A DNA stretch of 64,000 nucleotides from Excoecaria cochinchinensis (GCA_947683425.1 CANTUQ010000161.1:434001-498000), one strand, 5' to 3'; positions 1-10,798 are shown, numbered from the stretch's first letter. The notes: generated from the letters alone by a model not told the origin. Numbers and translations are program-made.

Positions 1-869
1 TTAAAAAAGAATAATGACAATGTAACTAATAAGAATAAATGAATTAAGTTATATGCTTATTAAAGGTTAAGATATGAAATTATTTTTATGGACATTAATG
101 CATTATTAACTATAGGAATAGAATTTATGAAAATAATGTAGAATAAATAATGTGAATTAAGTAATTTAATCATATGATGAATTATGCATATGTTAATGAA
201 TAAAAATAATGTGTTTAAGTTTTAATTTATGAATGGGTGTATGAACTTATATATGGAATCGGCATAAATAATGCTCAGCACGTAGTTTATTTGAATGCGT
301 GTAGGTATAGGAGCTTAAGGATCGGAGCAAGCATACAAGGAGAATTTTGGGAGTTGACTAATAAGCAAGAATTATAGGACGTTTTGTATATGTAAGTAAG
401 ATGGCATGTATAAGTAAATAGATAAATGAGTTTGACTGTATAAAATGAATTGTATAACGCTTCTAAGGACTGTTTAATATTTCAGACAGTTATGGTATGA
501 TATATTTGAGACTGTATTATAAGTATATTATGCTATATGAACTGTTGTGCCCTTTACGGGCTGCAGTATTGATTGACATGCAGGAGGGTAGTTATATTTA
601 TAGCCGTCATACTACCGAAATTTTATCTAAATGAATAGTAAATTAGATAGTTACAGGTCAATCAACAAAGGTAATGATAAAGAGTTGAATTATAGAGGAC
701 TAAGAGGATTAGAATTTAAGATTAAGATATATAGTTGGTTCACAAGTCGAAAAGAAAAAAAAATTTACCCATTTTATCAATCAATTAGTTATCAATGCAC
801 TTCAAACAATTATGGTAATCGTTAAGATAAGATAATTTACATACAGTATGGAGTGATAAGGGTGTTACA
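1..869 (+). repeat. 3' part of a long chromovirus-type LTR
   Basis: The segment ends with GGGTGTTACA, the terminus shared by the other gypsy LTRs here. It carries a degenerate form of the late-LTR hairpin region (GCTCAGCACG near 277, GTGTAGGT near 310) that resembles the one in minus-strand LTR J. The left end lies outside the window. Directly after base 869 the sequence is copia coding remnant with no primer binding site, so this is a solo LTR or a 3' LTR inserted into the copia element. It is AT-rich, and the short open frames in it are not convincing genes. Confidence 0.6.
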
Positions 870-1921
870 CCATAGTTCCAGAATTGGTGAAACAACCAAT
901 GCCAAAATTTTAGAGAATGGTGAGGTTAGTGGGAGTGCTGAAAATCAAGTTATGGATATAAATGAAATAAGGGTTGATGTTTCATTGCCTATAAATGTTC
1001 GTTAAACACACAACCACAACAAATGTTTTTCTTGTTTTGGAAGATCAAAATAATCAAGAACAATATTTGGATAATGAAGAAGCATCCCATGAAGAAGCAT
1101 CCCATGAAGAACCTAACTTTCCACTAGCTTATACAAATGAACCAACTGGTATAACCTTAGATAAACCTGTAAGGGTTAGAAGGTCAGCTATTCCTAATGA
1201 TTATGAGGTTTATTTGCAAGATTCAGATTTTGATTGTGGCATTGATAATGATCCTGTTTTGTTTTCACAAGCCGTAGGTAGTAATAAGTCTGAAAGATGG
1301 ATTGATGCTATGAAAGAAGAGTTAGAATCAATGGCTCAAAACAATCTATGGGATCTTGTAGACTTGCCAGAAGGTTCTAAAAGAGTTGGCTGTAAATGGG
1401 TCTTTAAGACCAAATGCGACTCGAATGGCAATGTTGAAAGATATAAAGCTAGACTTGTAGCCAAAGGTTACACTCAGAAAGATGGCACTGATTATAAAAA
1501 GACTTTTTACCTATCTCAAAGAAAAATTCATTGAAAATAATTTTAGCATTGGCGGCTCATTTTGATTTAGAGTTATATCAAATGGATGTGAAAACAATCT
1601 TTCTGAATAGGGATCTTGAGGAGGAAGTTTATATGGATTAACTGAAGGTTTTTCCATTGAAGGTAAAGAAAATATGTTGTGTAAATTGAAGAAATCAATA
1701 TATGGACTTAAACAAGCTTCCAGGCAATGGTTTATCAAGTTCAATAATACCATTACTTTGTTTTTTGGTTTTGAGGAAATCATTGTTGATTGGTGTATTT
1801 ATCGGAAGATCAGTGGGAGTAAGTTTATATTTTTTGTTCTGCATGTTGATGATATTTTTCTTTTTGCTAATGACTTGGGTATATTGCATAAGACTAAATA
1901 ATTTCTTTCTAAGAGTTTTAA
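870..1921 (+). pseudogene. Ty1/copia pol remnant: linker and reverse transcriptase, N-terminal and central part
   Basis: An open stretch at 995-1534 encodes the copia segment between integrase and RT, with a short duplicated EEASHEE unit. RT blocks follow: a WIDAMKEE motif, the block ending VGCKWVFKTK, then ERYKARLVAKGYTQ. Coding decays after about 1515: the KTIFLN block (KTAFLN in intact copias) is in another frame and stops occur near 1640. The frame recovers at 1674 with LKKSIYGLKQASRQW and the catalytic-block equivalent HVDDI (usually YVDD). Known role of the family: RNA-templated DNA synthesis in virus-like particles. With several frameshifts and stops, this copy is dead. An LTR inserted just upstream (ending at 869) probably cut it. 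Confidence 0.85.
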
Positions 1922-2820
1922 ATGAAAGATATGGGAGAGGCATCTTATGCGATTGGAATTTCAATATTACGTAAGAGATCGGAAGGTTTATTAGGACTGT
2001 CTCAGAAAGCCTATATTGATAAAATTCTTGAGAAATTTAACATGAGTAAGTGCTTAATAGGTGTAGTCCATATCCAAAAGGGAGATAAATTTAGTCTTAT
2101 GCAATGTCCAAAGAATGATGTAAAGTGTAAGGAAATGGAAACAATTTCATATGCTTCTGTTGTGGGCAGTTTGATGTACCTACAAACGTGTACTAGACCC
2201 GACATTAGTTTTGCAATAGGGATGCTAGGTAGATATCAAAATAACCCTGGTATTGATCATTGGAAAGCTACAAAGAAAGTTTTGAGATACCTTCAAGGAA
2301 CAAAGGATTACATGCTCACATATAAGGGGTCTGATCATTTAGATATAATTGGATATTCAAATTCAAATTTTGCTGGATGTGTTAATAGTAGAAAGTCAAC
2401 GTTTGGCTATTTGTTCCTATTATTTGAAGGAGCAATTTCATGGAAAAGTGCCAAATAGTCTATCATTGCTTCATCTACTATGGAAGCAGAATTTATAGCG
2501 TGTTATGAGGCTACAATTCATGCATATGGCTGCAGAAGTTTATTTCAGGGCTTAGGATTGTCGACACAATAAGTAAGCCGCTAAAAATTTATTGTGATAA
2601 TTCTGCAGCAGTTTTCTTCTCTAACAATGACAAATACTTAAGAGGTGCAAAACACATGGAATTAAGGTATTTTGTTGTTAAAGAGGAGACTCAGAAACAA
2701 AAAGTCTAGATATAACATATTAGGACGGATCTTATGATTGCAGATCCTCTAAATAAGGGTTTATAACCAAAGATATTTAAAGAACATGTTCTTAGGATGG
2801 GTCTTGATTGTATTGATGAT
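1922..2820 (+). pseudogene. Ty1/copia pol remnant: RT C-terminus and RNase H
   Basis: The frame opening at 1922 starts with MKDMGEASYAIGI, the conserved copia RT block after the catalytic loop. It continues through GLSQKAYIDKIL, YASVVGSLMYLQTCTRPDI and WKATKKVLRYLQGT, then enters RNase H (GYSNSNFAGCVNSRKSTFGY). A stop at about 2456 interrupts it, but RNase H homology continues in the same region: SIIASSTMEAEFIACYEA at about 2460-2510, then IYCDNSAA near 2588 and ADPLNKGL near 2740. The expected first RNase H aspartate lies in a substituted context (YSNSNF rather than Y-D-A-D-W), another sign of decay. The gene ends about 360 bp before a polypurine tract and 3' LTR. Confidence 0.85.
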
Positions 2821-3170
2821 AATGATTTTTTAACACTCCTGAGCTCCATAATGACATGTTTCTAAATTTTATATTTCTTATTCATTATGTTTATGTATAC
2901 ATGATTGTTTGAATAAGAAATTTGTATGCACTTTAATAACAAGTATATGGACTATATGTTGTTTGTATGCAACTTACGAACCTAACATAATAAGTTCTTA
3001 ATGTAGTGGTATATGGAAGGGAGTATACGACTATACTGTGTATGACTGCCATAACCCGCATTATGTAATTTCTTATGTTGAGGTACTTATGATGTTAACG
3101 GTTTATAAGATTTAATGTTTGCTAGCCTTATGTTATACTATTAAATATAATGATAAAACATCTGGCCAAT

Positions 3171-3178
3171 TGGGAGAA
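3171..3178 (+). other. Polypurine tract of the copia element
   Basis: TGGGAGAA lies directly before an LTR-like start (TGTAAGGAATATGG). This is the usual copia arrangement, with the tract priming plus-strand synthesis. Confidence 0.6.
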
Positions 3179-3540
3179 TGTAAGGAATATGGCCGAATGA
3201 ATGGCCATAATTCTTTTTATTTAATTAGGCCTACATTAACTTAGGTTTAGGGTTTTTTTTTTCATTTAATAGTATATTAAATCTTGACCGTTAAATTAGT
3301 ACTTGATGGACGTAGTGGATCTAATTTTAAAGGGTATATAAACTAGTCCTCTCTTCACCCTAATTAAGAAAGATAAAACAAAATACAGAAGGAACGTATT
3401 TTAGCTTTCCATCAAGTATCTGCTATAGAAAGAGGGTTAAAGGAAAAAAAACTAGTTTACAAGGTTCGTGATTATTGAGGTTCTCTTTATCATATCAAAT
3501 TTCGCTCAAGGTAAGTGATATATTCTCTTCTTCTATATGA
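3179..3540 (+). repeat. 3' LTR (or its 5' part) of the copia element
   Basis: It starts TGTAAGGAAT right after the polypurine tract. A TATA-like box (TATATAA, 3335-3341) stands about 155 bp from the start. Leader-like sequence follows, with a GGTAAGT at about 3510. The right border is not clear, because no terminal CA or target duplication could be fixed. Confidence 0.5.
3335..3341 (+). promoter_or_regulatory. TATA box in copia LTR
   Basis: TATATAA in a GGG-flanked context, about 155 bp into the LTR, where a copia U3 promoter would be expected. Confidence 0.4.
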
Positions 3541-4229
3541 TTATTATTAAATTGAAGATCTGAATGGGCATTAATGTTTTATGATGATGATTTTTGTATG
3601 AATTAACGTCAAAACTTACACTAGGAACTTGCAATAAAGTCCAACGACTCTCTATTCTTGAGAAATAATTCTCAAACTCATTATATTTTACAACTACTTC
3701 TTCTAAACGACTCGAAAAAATTTCCACGAAGATTTTAAATTTTTCAAAAGTTTCGTCTAGAGAATTAATATAATCTACAATAGTATTCAATATTCCTATT
3801 ATTGGATCCTTATCTACTTAGTGATTTAGATAGAAACAATTAAAGAACTGATCGTTGCTGGATATTGAAATTATTTTGCACTAATAGTTCATTAAAAGAA
3901 TCTAATAACAACATTAAATAAAGATTAAATTCGTATATGCTTCTTACAATCACAATACTCATTATGATTAACTATAAGTATTTCAACAATTTATCAACCA
4001 TTAAATATTAGTTCTCTTTTAAAGTATAACACTTGATTTGTAATGGTAAAATCTATTAAATATAATATTTACATAGCTCTTTCAATATTATAAGGCATAT
4101 AATTATGGATGCTAGGACATATTCCTTACTCATGAACAGAGGTCCACCAAACTTTCGTGGAGGCTTTACCTTCTCTCCATTCTCAACATCGGAGATACCC
4201 TACAGGTTGGAAGGTTCTTTTGTGTTATA
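3541..4229. other. AT-rich sequence without an assignable element
   Basis: I see no recognised gene. The minus strand at 3533-3790 keeps an 85-codon open frame whose product is charged and probably helical (DETFEKFKIFVEIF, then SRLEEVVVKYNEFENYF). I do not recognise it. It could be a fragment of a transposon gag-like or coiled-coil protein, or chance. The rest is AT-rich and resembles decayed transposon sequence. Confidence 0.4.
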
Positions 4230-4796
4230 ACTTCTAATGGCCCAAAAACTCGGTTGTCATAAATAGTGTTACCCAGGGGTGAATAGTACTATTCGGGGTT
4301 GGGAATTTTTTTATTTGTCCGTTGGAAAGTAGAATTCATAAGGAGTTTGAGGATATAATTTGAGGTGAAATTGAGTTTAAATAAGCCCTCGAAAGTCAAA
4401 AATAAAAATAAGAAGTAGTTCGATTTAAATAGTAACAGTGTTTGACCAAATTTTGACCAGGCTTAACAAAATATTAGAAACCTCCGAAAAAAGTTTTGAA
4501 CATAAAAACTCACTACAAATAATGTAAGGGAATTTTTTGATGTGAAATATTTATTTTTGGATGACACAGAAAAATAATTTATTGGACCGATAAAATTCTC
4601 ACCGTATCGAAATGATATCATTTTCACCCGAAATTTTTGTTCACTCGAAAAAATATTTTTCTATATTTATGGATGTATTTTTATGAGAATTGACACAAGA
4701 AAAATAAGGAAAAAAATTTTAGGCTTGATTAATTTATTTATAAGTCCCATTTTTGGCCCAATTATGGTTGAACCATTTTGGCCTCTTACTAGAGAG

Positions 4797-4804
4797 TATA
4801 AATA
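4797..4804 (+). promoter_or_regulatory. TATA box of LTR H
   Basis: TATAAATA lies about 570 bp from the LTR start and precedes a pyrimidine-rich CTTCTCCATCTCTC leader start. LTR J has its TATA box at an equivalent offset. Confidence 0.55.
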
Positions 4805-7639
4805 GCCATAAAAATCTGGAATATCTAGAATTTTCAGCCAACTTCTCCATCTCTCTTGGCTGGCTAAAACTTCCGCAAAATACTCCTCCAATTTCTTCCA
4901 AATTTTCACCTTATTTCATCTTTTAGTAATTCTAAGGCCCCAAATTAGCTTCTTACTGCTTCAAGAACTCCTATTAGTGAAGAATTTCATAGAATTTTGG
5001 AAGGAACAAATTGGGATAAAAATTCAAGTGTAATTTTGTGTTTTATTTTATTTTAGGGTAGAATTTAATGTAGAGAATTATTATTCTTGTAATTTATGAT
5101 GAATTAGAAGGAAGAATTGAGTGAATTTCTTGGAGCATGATTCAGCCAAGTGAAGGAAAGGAAGATGCAAGGAGAAAAAATAGGAGAAAAGGAACAAACT
5201 GTGGAGAATAATGTGGAGTAAAAGAAAACAAGGTAAGTGGATACACAATCTTTCATTTTTCACACCTTTGATGTGTGTTTATGTATATGTATGTATGTGT
5301 TCATGTGACAAAGGTTAGGGATAATTAAAATTAAATTGATAGAATGTTATTTAAGGATGAAATAATATATAATAAATGTTTAAATTGAGAAAATGTTAAA
5401 TAGTTAGTTAATTTGCTTTAAAGTATATATATTATGTAAATATGTGACATAAATATAATGTATGGGATATTAATGAATTGAAGTTAGAATAATGAAACTA
5501 ATGCAAAAATAATGCATATGGAATAAGAAAATAGATGGAAAAGTGTATAATTGATGAAATTGTCATAAGACCTACATTAGGTAATCATAAGATATAAACT
5601 AATTATATGGAATTTTAATGAAATAAAATTAAGAAAATGAAAATACAGTAAAAAATAATGTAATTGAGAACTTGAGATTAAAATTAGAGGATTAAATTTA
5701 ATAGGATATGCATAGGGTATCTATTAGGTAAGTATAAGAAAAATTCATGTAAATGTGTTATGGGTGAAATAAAGGCATAATTATACAATAAATATTATAA
5801 GAACATAATGGAAATTAATGGTAGAAAGGAAAGAGTAATCTAGGTAGGAATGATAAACATGACCGAATGGTGTAGCAAATGGAAAACTAATTAATTTCAT
5901 GAATTTTATTTAGTTATAATGTAAATATAAAATATTTGGTGAGAAATTGTGAAATGATAATTAAAATAACATGATTTTACATAATAAATACGATAAATTA
6001 ATATAAATGATAAATAAGTGAAATTAAATGCTAAATTAGTAGAAATATATGACTAAATGCATGAAAATGTAACTAGAATAGAAAAACTTACATAGAACCT
6101 AATACGTAAACAAGGAAATATATATATGTACATGTGAAATTATGATGCGCAATTGGTAGATTAAGCTTAAGAAGTCTTAAAATATGTATGGAACTAATTA
6201 TGGTAAGATTAAGAAAATGGAATGTTGAAATAAAAAGGTGACCGAATGGTATCCTTGTGAATTGTGAATATAAATTGATGAAACATGATGGAAATTATTG
6301 GAAAATGATGAGAAGCATTGATATGTGATGAAACATGGTGAAAGTAAATGATGGCCGAATGGTAACCATGAATAAAAGTACATATGATGGTATGAAATAT
6401 GATAAATCGTTATGAATTATGATGATACATGATAAAATGCAAAATATGAAATCAATGTGATGTATGGTATTTGAATTATGTATCAATACATAGTATGAGA
6501 TAATAAAAAGTATGTAAATTATGGCATGAAACGTGAAATAATAAGATAAATTTATTTTACCCTTAGTAACTAGTAAAGAAACCGAGAGTATAAGATGTAA
6601 ATGGCTAGCCATATGGACACCGTTTACCGAGTAATAGCGCCTCCCACAAATGTGACCAAAGGCGGCTCCCACACCGTACAGTGGAACTAAAGGAGGTTTC
6701 CACACCATAAAATAGAAACACCGACAAAGATTTCATATGGCTTGGACCTTTGGAGGTCCTAGTCCCGCACATCCGATCCTGTGGTGTGGTTTCCTTTGGA
6801 ATTATTAGGGGCAAAATGTGAAATTGAGAAAAAAAATGAACATAAAATGATCAAAATAATCATAGGGAAATAAATTAGTAATATAAGATCAAAAGGGCAA
6901 TAATATGATGAAGATGAGATTTTAGGGACTAAATGGGAACTCTATTAATGAAATGAAACTTCAAGTATTAAAATAGTAATTTGATTGATGAATCCATGAT
7001 GTGTTTTGTAGTGGAGAAGGCTAGTGGAGCAAAAGGGAAATAAAAAGAAGGTGAAAGGGAAGCCAAGTATAGCAAGAGAAGAGCAAGGAGAAATGGTTTG
7101 GGAATTTGGGTGCTAATGTGTTTATAATGATGAAATGCTTATTTTGAAGCATGTATGAATGTTATTTGTTGATTTGAGTTGGGTTATTGTGGTTGAAATT
7201 GTGGAAATGGTTGTTTTGGGCATGTTGAGTTTTAAGGGGAAACTCTGCCCAAATTTTGTTTCCTTAGTGATTAATTTGGTTATAAGTTGAGTTTTAGAGA
7301 TCTAAATTGCATGATTCTAGTTGGGTTGAAAAGTTAACTCAAATATCTAAATATGTCTAGAAAGAACAATAAGTTAATTAAAGTCTTAAGATACTTTAAA
7401 ATTAGCTTAAATCTGATTTAGAGGTTCTGCCACCTAAAAGGGAGCAGTTTTCTTTGTTTGAGTCAAATCTAGAGTTTTATGCGTCCAAATGATATGAAAT
7501 TGGTTCCACTAGAAAATTAAGACACTGAGGAACAAATGTTAGAAAAGGGAACTTTGCCTAAAAATGATGTGTATATGTTGGTCTTTGCTGTACAACTTAG
7601 TGGTGAAAAGCTATTCTGTGTAATCCTATTTTAGAAGCA

Positions 7640-8030
7640 AATATAACAGGGACACACGGTGGTCACGTTTCTTTGACCACTATGAGCTATGCTTCGAATC
7701 ACTAGAATTAGCATAAAATTTAGGGCTTAGGTGGCCACAAAACCCTTACCACCGTGAGATACGGTTCTATAAAGCATCTTTTTAGAATCTTTCCAGATTC
7801 CTTGGCCTCACGGTGGTTACAAAACCCTGACCACCGTGACCCCATTGCATGACCACCATGAGATATGGTTTTGTAAAGCATCTCCTGAGATTCCCTAGCC
7901 TCATGGTGGTCATGAAATCCTGACCACCGTGACCCTCCCTGTTTGACCACCATTTTGTTAAGCTTATTTTCTGTGTAATTTGGTTCACACGGTGGTCAAG
8001 GATGCCTAACCACCATGAGACTTGTTAATC
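7640..8030 (+). repeat. Inverted-repeat array in LTR H (CACGGTGGT / ACCACCGTG arms)
   Basis: At least four pairs of arms of the type CACGGTGGTCA ... TGACCACCGTGA occur between about 7655 and 8015, each pair able to fold as a GC-rich hairpin. The base composition differs sharply from the AT-rich surroundings. The array sits between the GGTTTGGGAA motif and the structured domain, the same slot as in LTRs A, B, C, D, F, L and M. Confidence 0.75.
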
Positions 8031-8340
8031 ACTTAAATGAATGATATGGTTTGTGCTAATTTGAATTGAATAATGTTATGAATACTTAATAATATATTGA
8101 ATACTTAAAAAATGGCATATAAAGAGCAGGCCTATCTAGAATTTATATAAAATTGAATGTTGAATTCTTTTGAGTGAACAATATGTACATGGGATTATTT
8201 TATGAATTAGTGTATGTAATTTTCTTCATTGTAATTGAAATTATATAGATTATTATGGTTGGTTCTCAAATGATAATTATTTGATTGCTAAGTGCTCTGA
8301 ATATTACAATGCAAACAAACTAGTCTAAATGAATAAATTG

Positions 8341-8560
8341 TCTGCAATAATCGAGTCGTGGATAGATAGGCATGCCTATAGGGTTCTCTGTATCTGCAAC
8401 CTATGTGTTTTTGGACCCCATTTGGGTTCTGTATCCCGTTTAAATCCCTATGTGTTTATGGATCCCATTTGGATCCCTATGTGTATGTGATATAAATGTG
8501 AATGTTCCCTTTAGTACCTATGCGTTTCAACCCTTTATCCACCACTTTGAAAATGCAGCC
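8341..8560 (+). other. Conserved structured domain of LTR H
   Basis: GTGGATA (8358-8364) pairs with TATCCAC (8536-8542). Outside it CTGC (8342-8345) pairs with GCAG (8555-8558). Inside lies the perfect palindrome ATAGGCATGCCTAT (8366-8379), followed by a CTGCAA element and small inverted repeats around GGACCCCATTTGGGTT. The same plan recurs in nine LTRs of the window. Confidence 0.6.
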
Positions 8561-8661
8561 AATTCATGGTTAAAAGAAATATTAAATGACCAATTTGAGA
8601 TATTTGAACATGTGAACATGATTATATGTGTAAAGTTCTAATGGGTATTTTATGATAATTA

Positions 8662-8666
8662 ATTAT
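8662..8666. other. Target-site duplication, left copy, element A
   Basis: ATTAT here is repeated at 15131-15135, directly outside the two LTRs of element A. Confidence 0.9.
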
Positions 8667-9224
8667 TGTAATAACCCAAATAGGGCCTGGTCGGAATCTG
8701 TGTTTTAAGTCGGATAAGTGAGGGTATTTTCGTAATTTGGGTAAGAAGAATTTTGGACATTTAAGAATTTTGTGTTAAAGGAATTAATTAATTGTGTGGT
8801 AAGTGAAGTGAAGGGAATATTAGTGTGTGTTTGCAGTGTATGGTTGTAGGGTGTTAGTGGTCTAAGGGCTTTTATTGTGTGGTTTTAGTGCATGGTGCAT
8901 AGAAGATATTTGTGTAAGAATAAGGCTTGAGTGTGGTTAGTGTATGGTGCCATTAGGGGATGAATTAAGTTGGATTGATGGATTCCCTTGGATTGTGACA
9001 TGTGGCAAGAGGTGGGTGAGTAATTAATGAAAGTAGGAGAGAGGAAGAGAGGGGCAGTTTTTGGGTGAGGCTTCCCGTGGAAGCTATCTCAAATTTCCTT
9101 TCTTTCTCATTTTCCCGTCCTCCCCTCTCTCTTGCTTTCATTCTTCTTCTCTCATCTCTCTTTGCTTGTGTTTTCTTGGAGTTTTGAGTGGGATCTTTGA
9201 AGGTTTGAGCTGGAAGTGTTGAAG

Positions 9225-9334
9225 GTAAGTGTTTGAGTTCGGTTTGAGGTTCCTTTATTTAGTTTGTGTTCTGTGGATTTTGGTTTTGTTGTGGTTTGGG
9301 TCTGATTTGAGTGTTCTTGGTTGGGTTGTGCAAG
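9225..9334 (+). other. Putative intron in LTR A
   Basis: AAG|GTAAGTG donor and TTGTGCAAG| acceptor, 110 bp. The same donor and a similar length occur at 33387-33496 (110 bp), 35847-35962 (116 bp), 15958-16073 (116 bp) and, on the minus strand, 31690-31804 (115 bp). The copy in the 3' LTR is 13159-13268. Splicing is inferred from consensus sites only. Confidence 0.5.
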
Positions 9335-9384
9335 AATCGGAAGAGAGAAGGAAGAGCAAGGGCAAGGATATAGTGGATTCGTGA
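9335..9384 (+). other. Purine-rich micro-exon of LTR A
   Basis: 50 nt directly after the putative acceptor. In one frame it reads ESEERRKSKGKDIVDS then stop. The counterpart in LTR C reads ESKEKRKDKGKGKLVD then stop. The first four or five codons before the acceptor are open, but no start codon is linked. The segment could be the end of a small peptide or a purine-rich splicing enhancer. Confidence 0.4.
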
Positions 9385-9776
9385 GGAAACTCGGTTCGAA
9401 GCTTCGTTTTCCAGGTTTGGGAGTGTATTCTTGAGTGATTGTTTGGGATTTTGCCTAATTGTGAATGTGTGTAAAATTATGTGTTTATGAGATATTCTGG
9501 AAGTTGTTGATTGTGTTTTGTTTATATGGTTTTTATGCCATGGGTTGGTATTTGGTTGAGTTTAGTTTGTGGTGTTTAGAACTCACTTTATGCTTTTATG
9601 TAGTGATGTTGCTCTTAGAATTCAAGAGTAAGGTTTGTTGATGATATGATTCTTTGATGTTTGGATTGAGTTTCTGGTGTTATTGGAGTGTGAAATTGCT
9701 TGATTGAAGTGAAGGTTGTGAGATTTTGGCTTGAAAGACCTGGAAATTGCCCTGAGGAATCCCATCTGGGCATGGG

Positions 9777-10173
9777 TCACGGTGGCAACCAATCTTGTTA
9801 CCACCGTGAGCCACGAACCAGATGCATTCTGCCGTGAAGTTTGGTATGTCACGGTGGCAACCAATCTTGTTACCACCGTGAGGTATCCAAACTTTTGATT
9901 CTGTCTGGCTGCTTTGGTATGTCACGGTGGCAACCAATCTTGTTACCACCGTGAGGTATCCAAACTTTTGATTCTGTCTGGCTGCTTTGGTATGTCACGG
10001 TGGCAACCAATCTTGTTACCACCGTGAGGTATCCAAACTTCTGATTCTGTCTGACTGCTTGGTATGTCACGGTGACAACCATTTTGGGTTACCACCGTGA
10101 GGTACCCCAGACTTGCTTTCTGCCAAGGATCTCTGGTATGTCACGGTGGCAACCAATCTGATTACCACCGTGA
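9777..10173 (+). repeat. Six-unit inverted-repeat array in 5' LTR of A
   Basis: Units of 33-34 bp begin at 9777, 9849, 9922, 9995, 10067 and 10141, a 72-74 bp period. Each has arms TCACGGTGGCAACC and GGT(T)ACCACCGTGA around a short loop, so each can form a hairpin. The linkers between them are also repeated (TATCCAAACTT, GATTCTGTCTG). Confidence 0.9.
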
Positions 10174-10370
10174 CCTACCCTGTTTTGCAATAAAATCCTT
10201 TCTGTTATTCATGTTTTATGAATGTTTATTTATGATTTTTAGCACGTGATACCATGTATTCTGGGTTTTGTATTCATCTTTTGCATCTTTCAGTTGATCA
10301 GCATTTATGAATGGTGTTACAATTTGAACATTGTCTTGTTTGTCTAATGTCATGTGAGAGTGTGTTGTCG

Positions 10371-10604
10371 AGCCTGAAGTGTCAAGGTATAGGATAATTA
10401 AGCATGCTTAAGAAGGGTTAGTGTACAGCTGTTATGTCCGCCCCGTTTGGGCGAAGCGGTCGACCTCCGAGATGGTCAGCTTCCGTGTAGTGATAAAATG
10501 TTTTGAGACTCCGGTCTCCCGCGCTACCTTCGGGTATTAAAGTGTTTTTGAGGCTTCGGTCTCCCGTACCGTGTTCCCGTATCCTCCACCATTGATTTCA
10601 GGCT
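10371..10604 (+). other. Conserved structured domain of LTR A
   Basis: Outer helix AGCCTG (10371-10376) with CAGGCT (10599-10604). Inner helix AGGATA with TATCCT (10580-10585). A 14-bp perfect palindrome TTAAGCATGCTTAA lies at 10398-10411, followed by ACAGCTGT and small hairpins such as CCGCCCCGTTTGGGCGAAGCGG broken by a loop. The copy in the 3' LTR is 14305-14538. Confidence 0.65.
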
Positions 10605-10798
10605 ATTGTGTGAACTGTCTGGTTTTGATACAGTGAAGTGTTCTGATTATTGTGTACTTCTGAGTAGTGTATTGGTTCAGTGTTATGTACTATTTATCCT
10701 GATTATATATTTATATCTCTATACTCTGATTCATATTGTTTTATGAATATTAGTGCATGTTTTTGTGTATAGTGCTCTGTTGTGTTTGTTTCTCCCCA

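Larger units (their letters stand above)
4230..8666 (+). repeat. Long chromovirus-type LTR H, first segment
   Basis: The start aligns by eye with the start of minus-strand LTR J (39446 leftward): AATGGCCCAAAAACTCGG against the J start AATGTCCCAAATACCGG, then shared blocks such as GGTTTAAATAGTAA-like and TTTGACCA-like. Both have a TATA box 560-590 bp in. Further shared sequence lies near 6600-6800, with the palindrome ATGGCTAGCCAT and the GGTCCTAGTCCCGCAC block. From about 7000 the segment has the modules of the other Tekay-type LTRs: purine-rich exon, GGTTTGGGAA, inverted-repeat array, structured domain. The segment stops at 8666, where element A is inserted, and resumes at 15131. It may be one LTR of about 4.9 kb or two LTRs joined near 6,980. 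Confidence 0.6.

Noticed and set aside
6198..6814. Minus-strand frames in LTR H
   Set aside because: Low-complexity, in AT-rich LTR sequence; the region aligns with LTR J, which has no such frames.
9622..10082. Minus-strand open frames with repeated MVTRLVATVTYQ-like peptides (also at 13556-14016)
   Set aside because: They are translations of the hairpin array in LTR A; the repeat period and GC content explain them.
9777..10173. Regularly spaced repeats resembling a CRISPR array
   Set aside because: The repeats are inverted-repeat units inside an LTR duplicated at both ends of a plant retrotransposon, the linkers are themselves repeated, and there are no cas genes.
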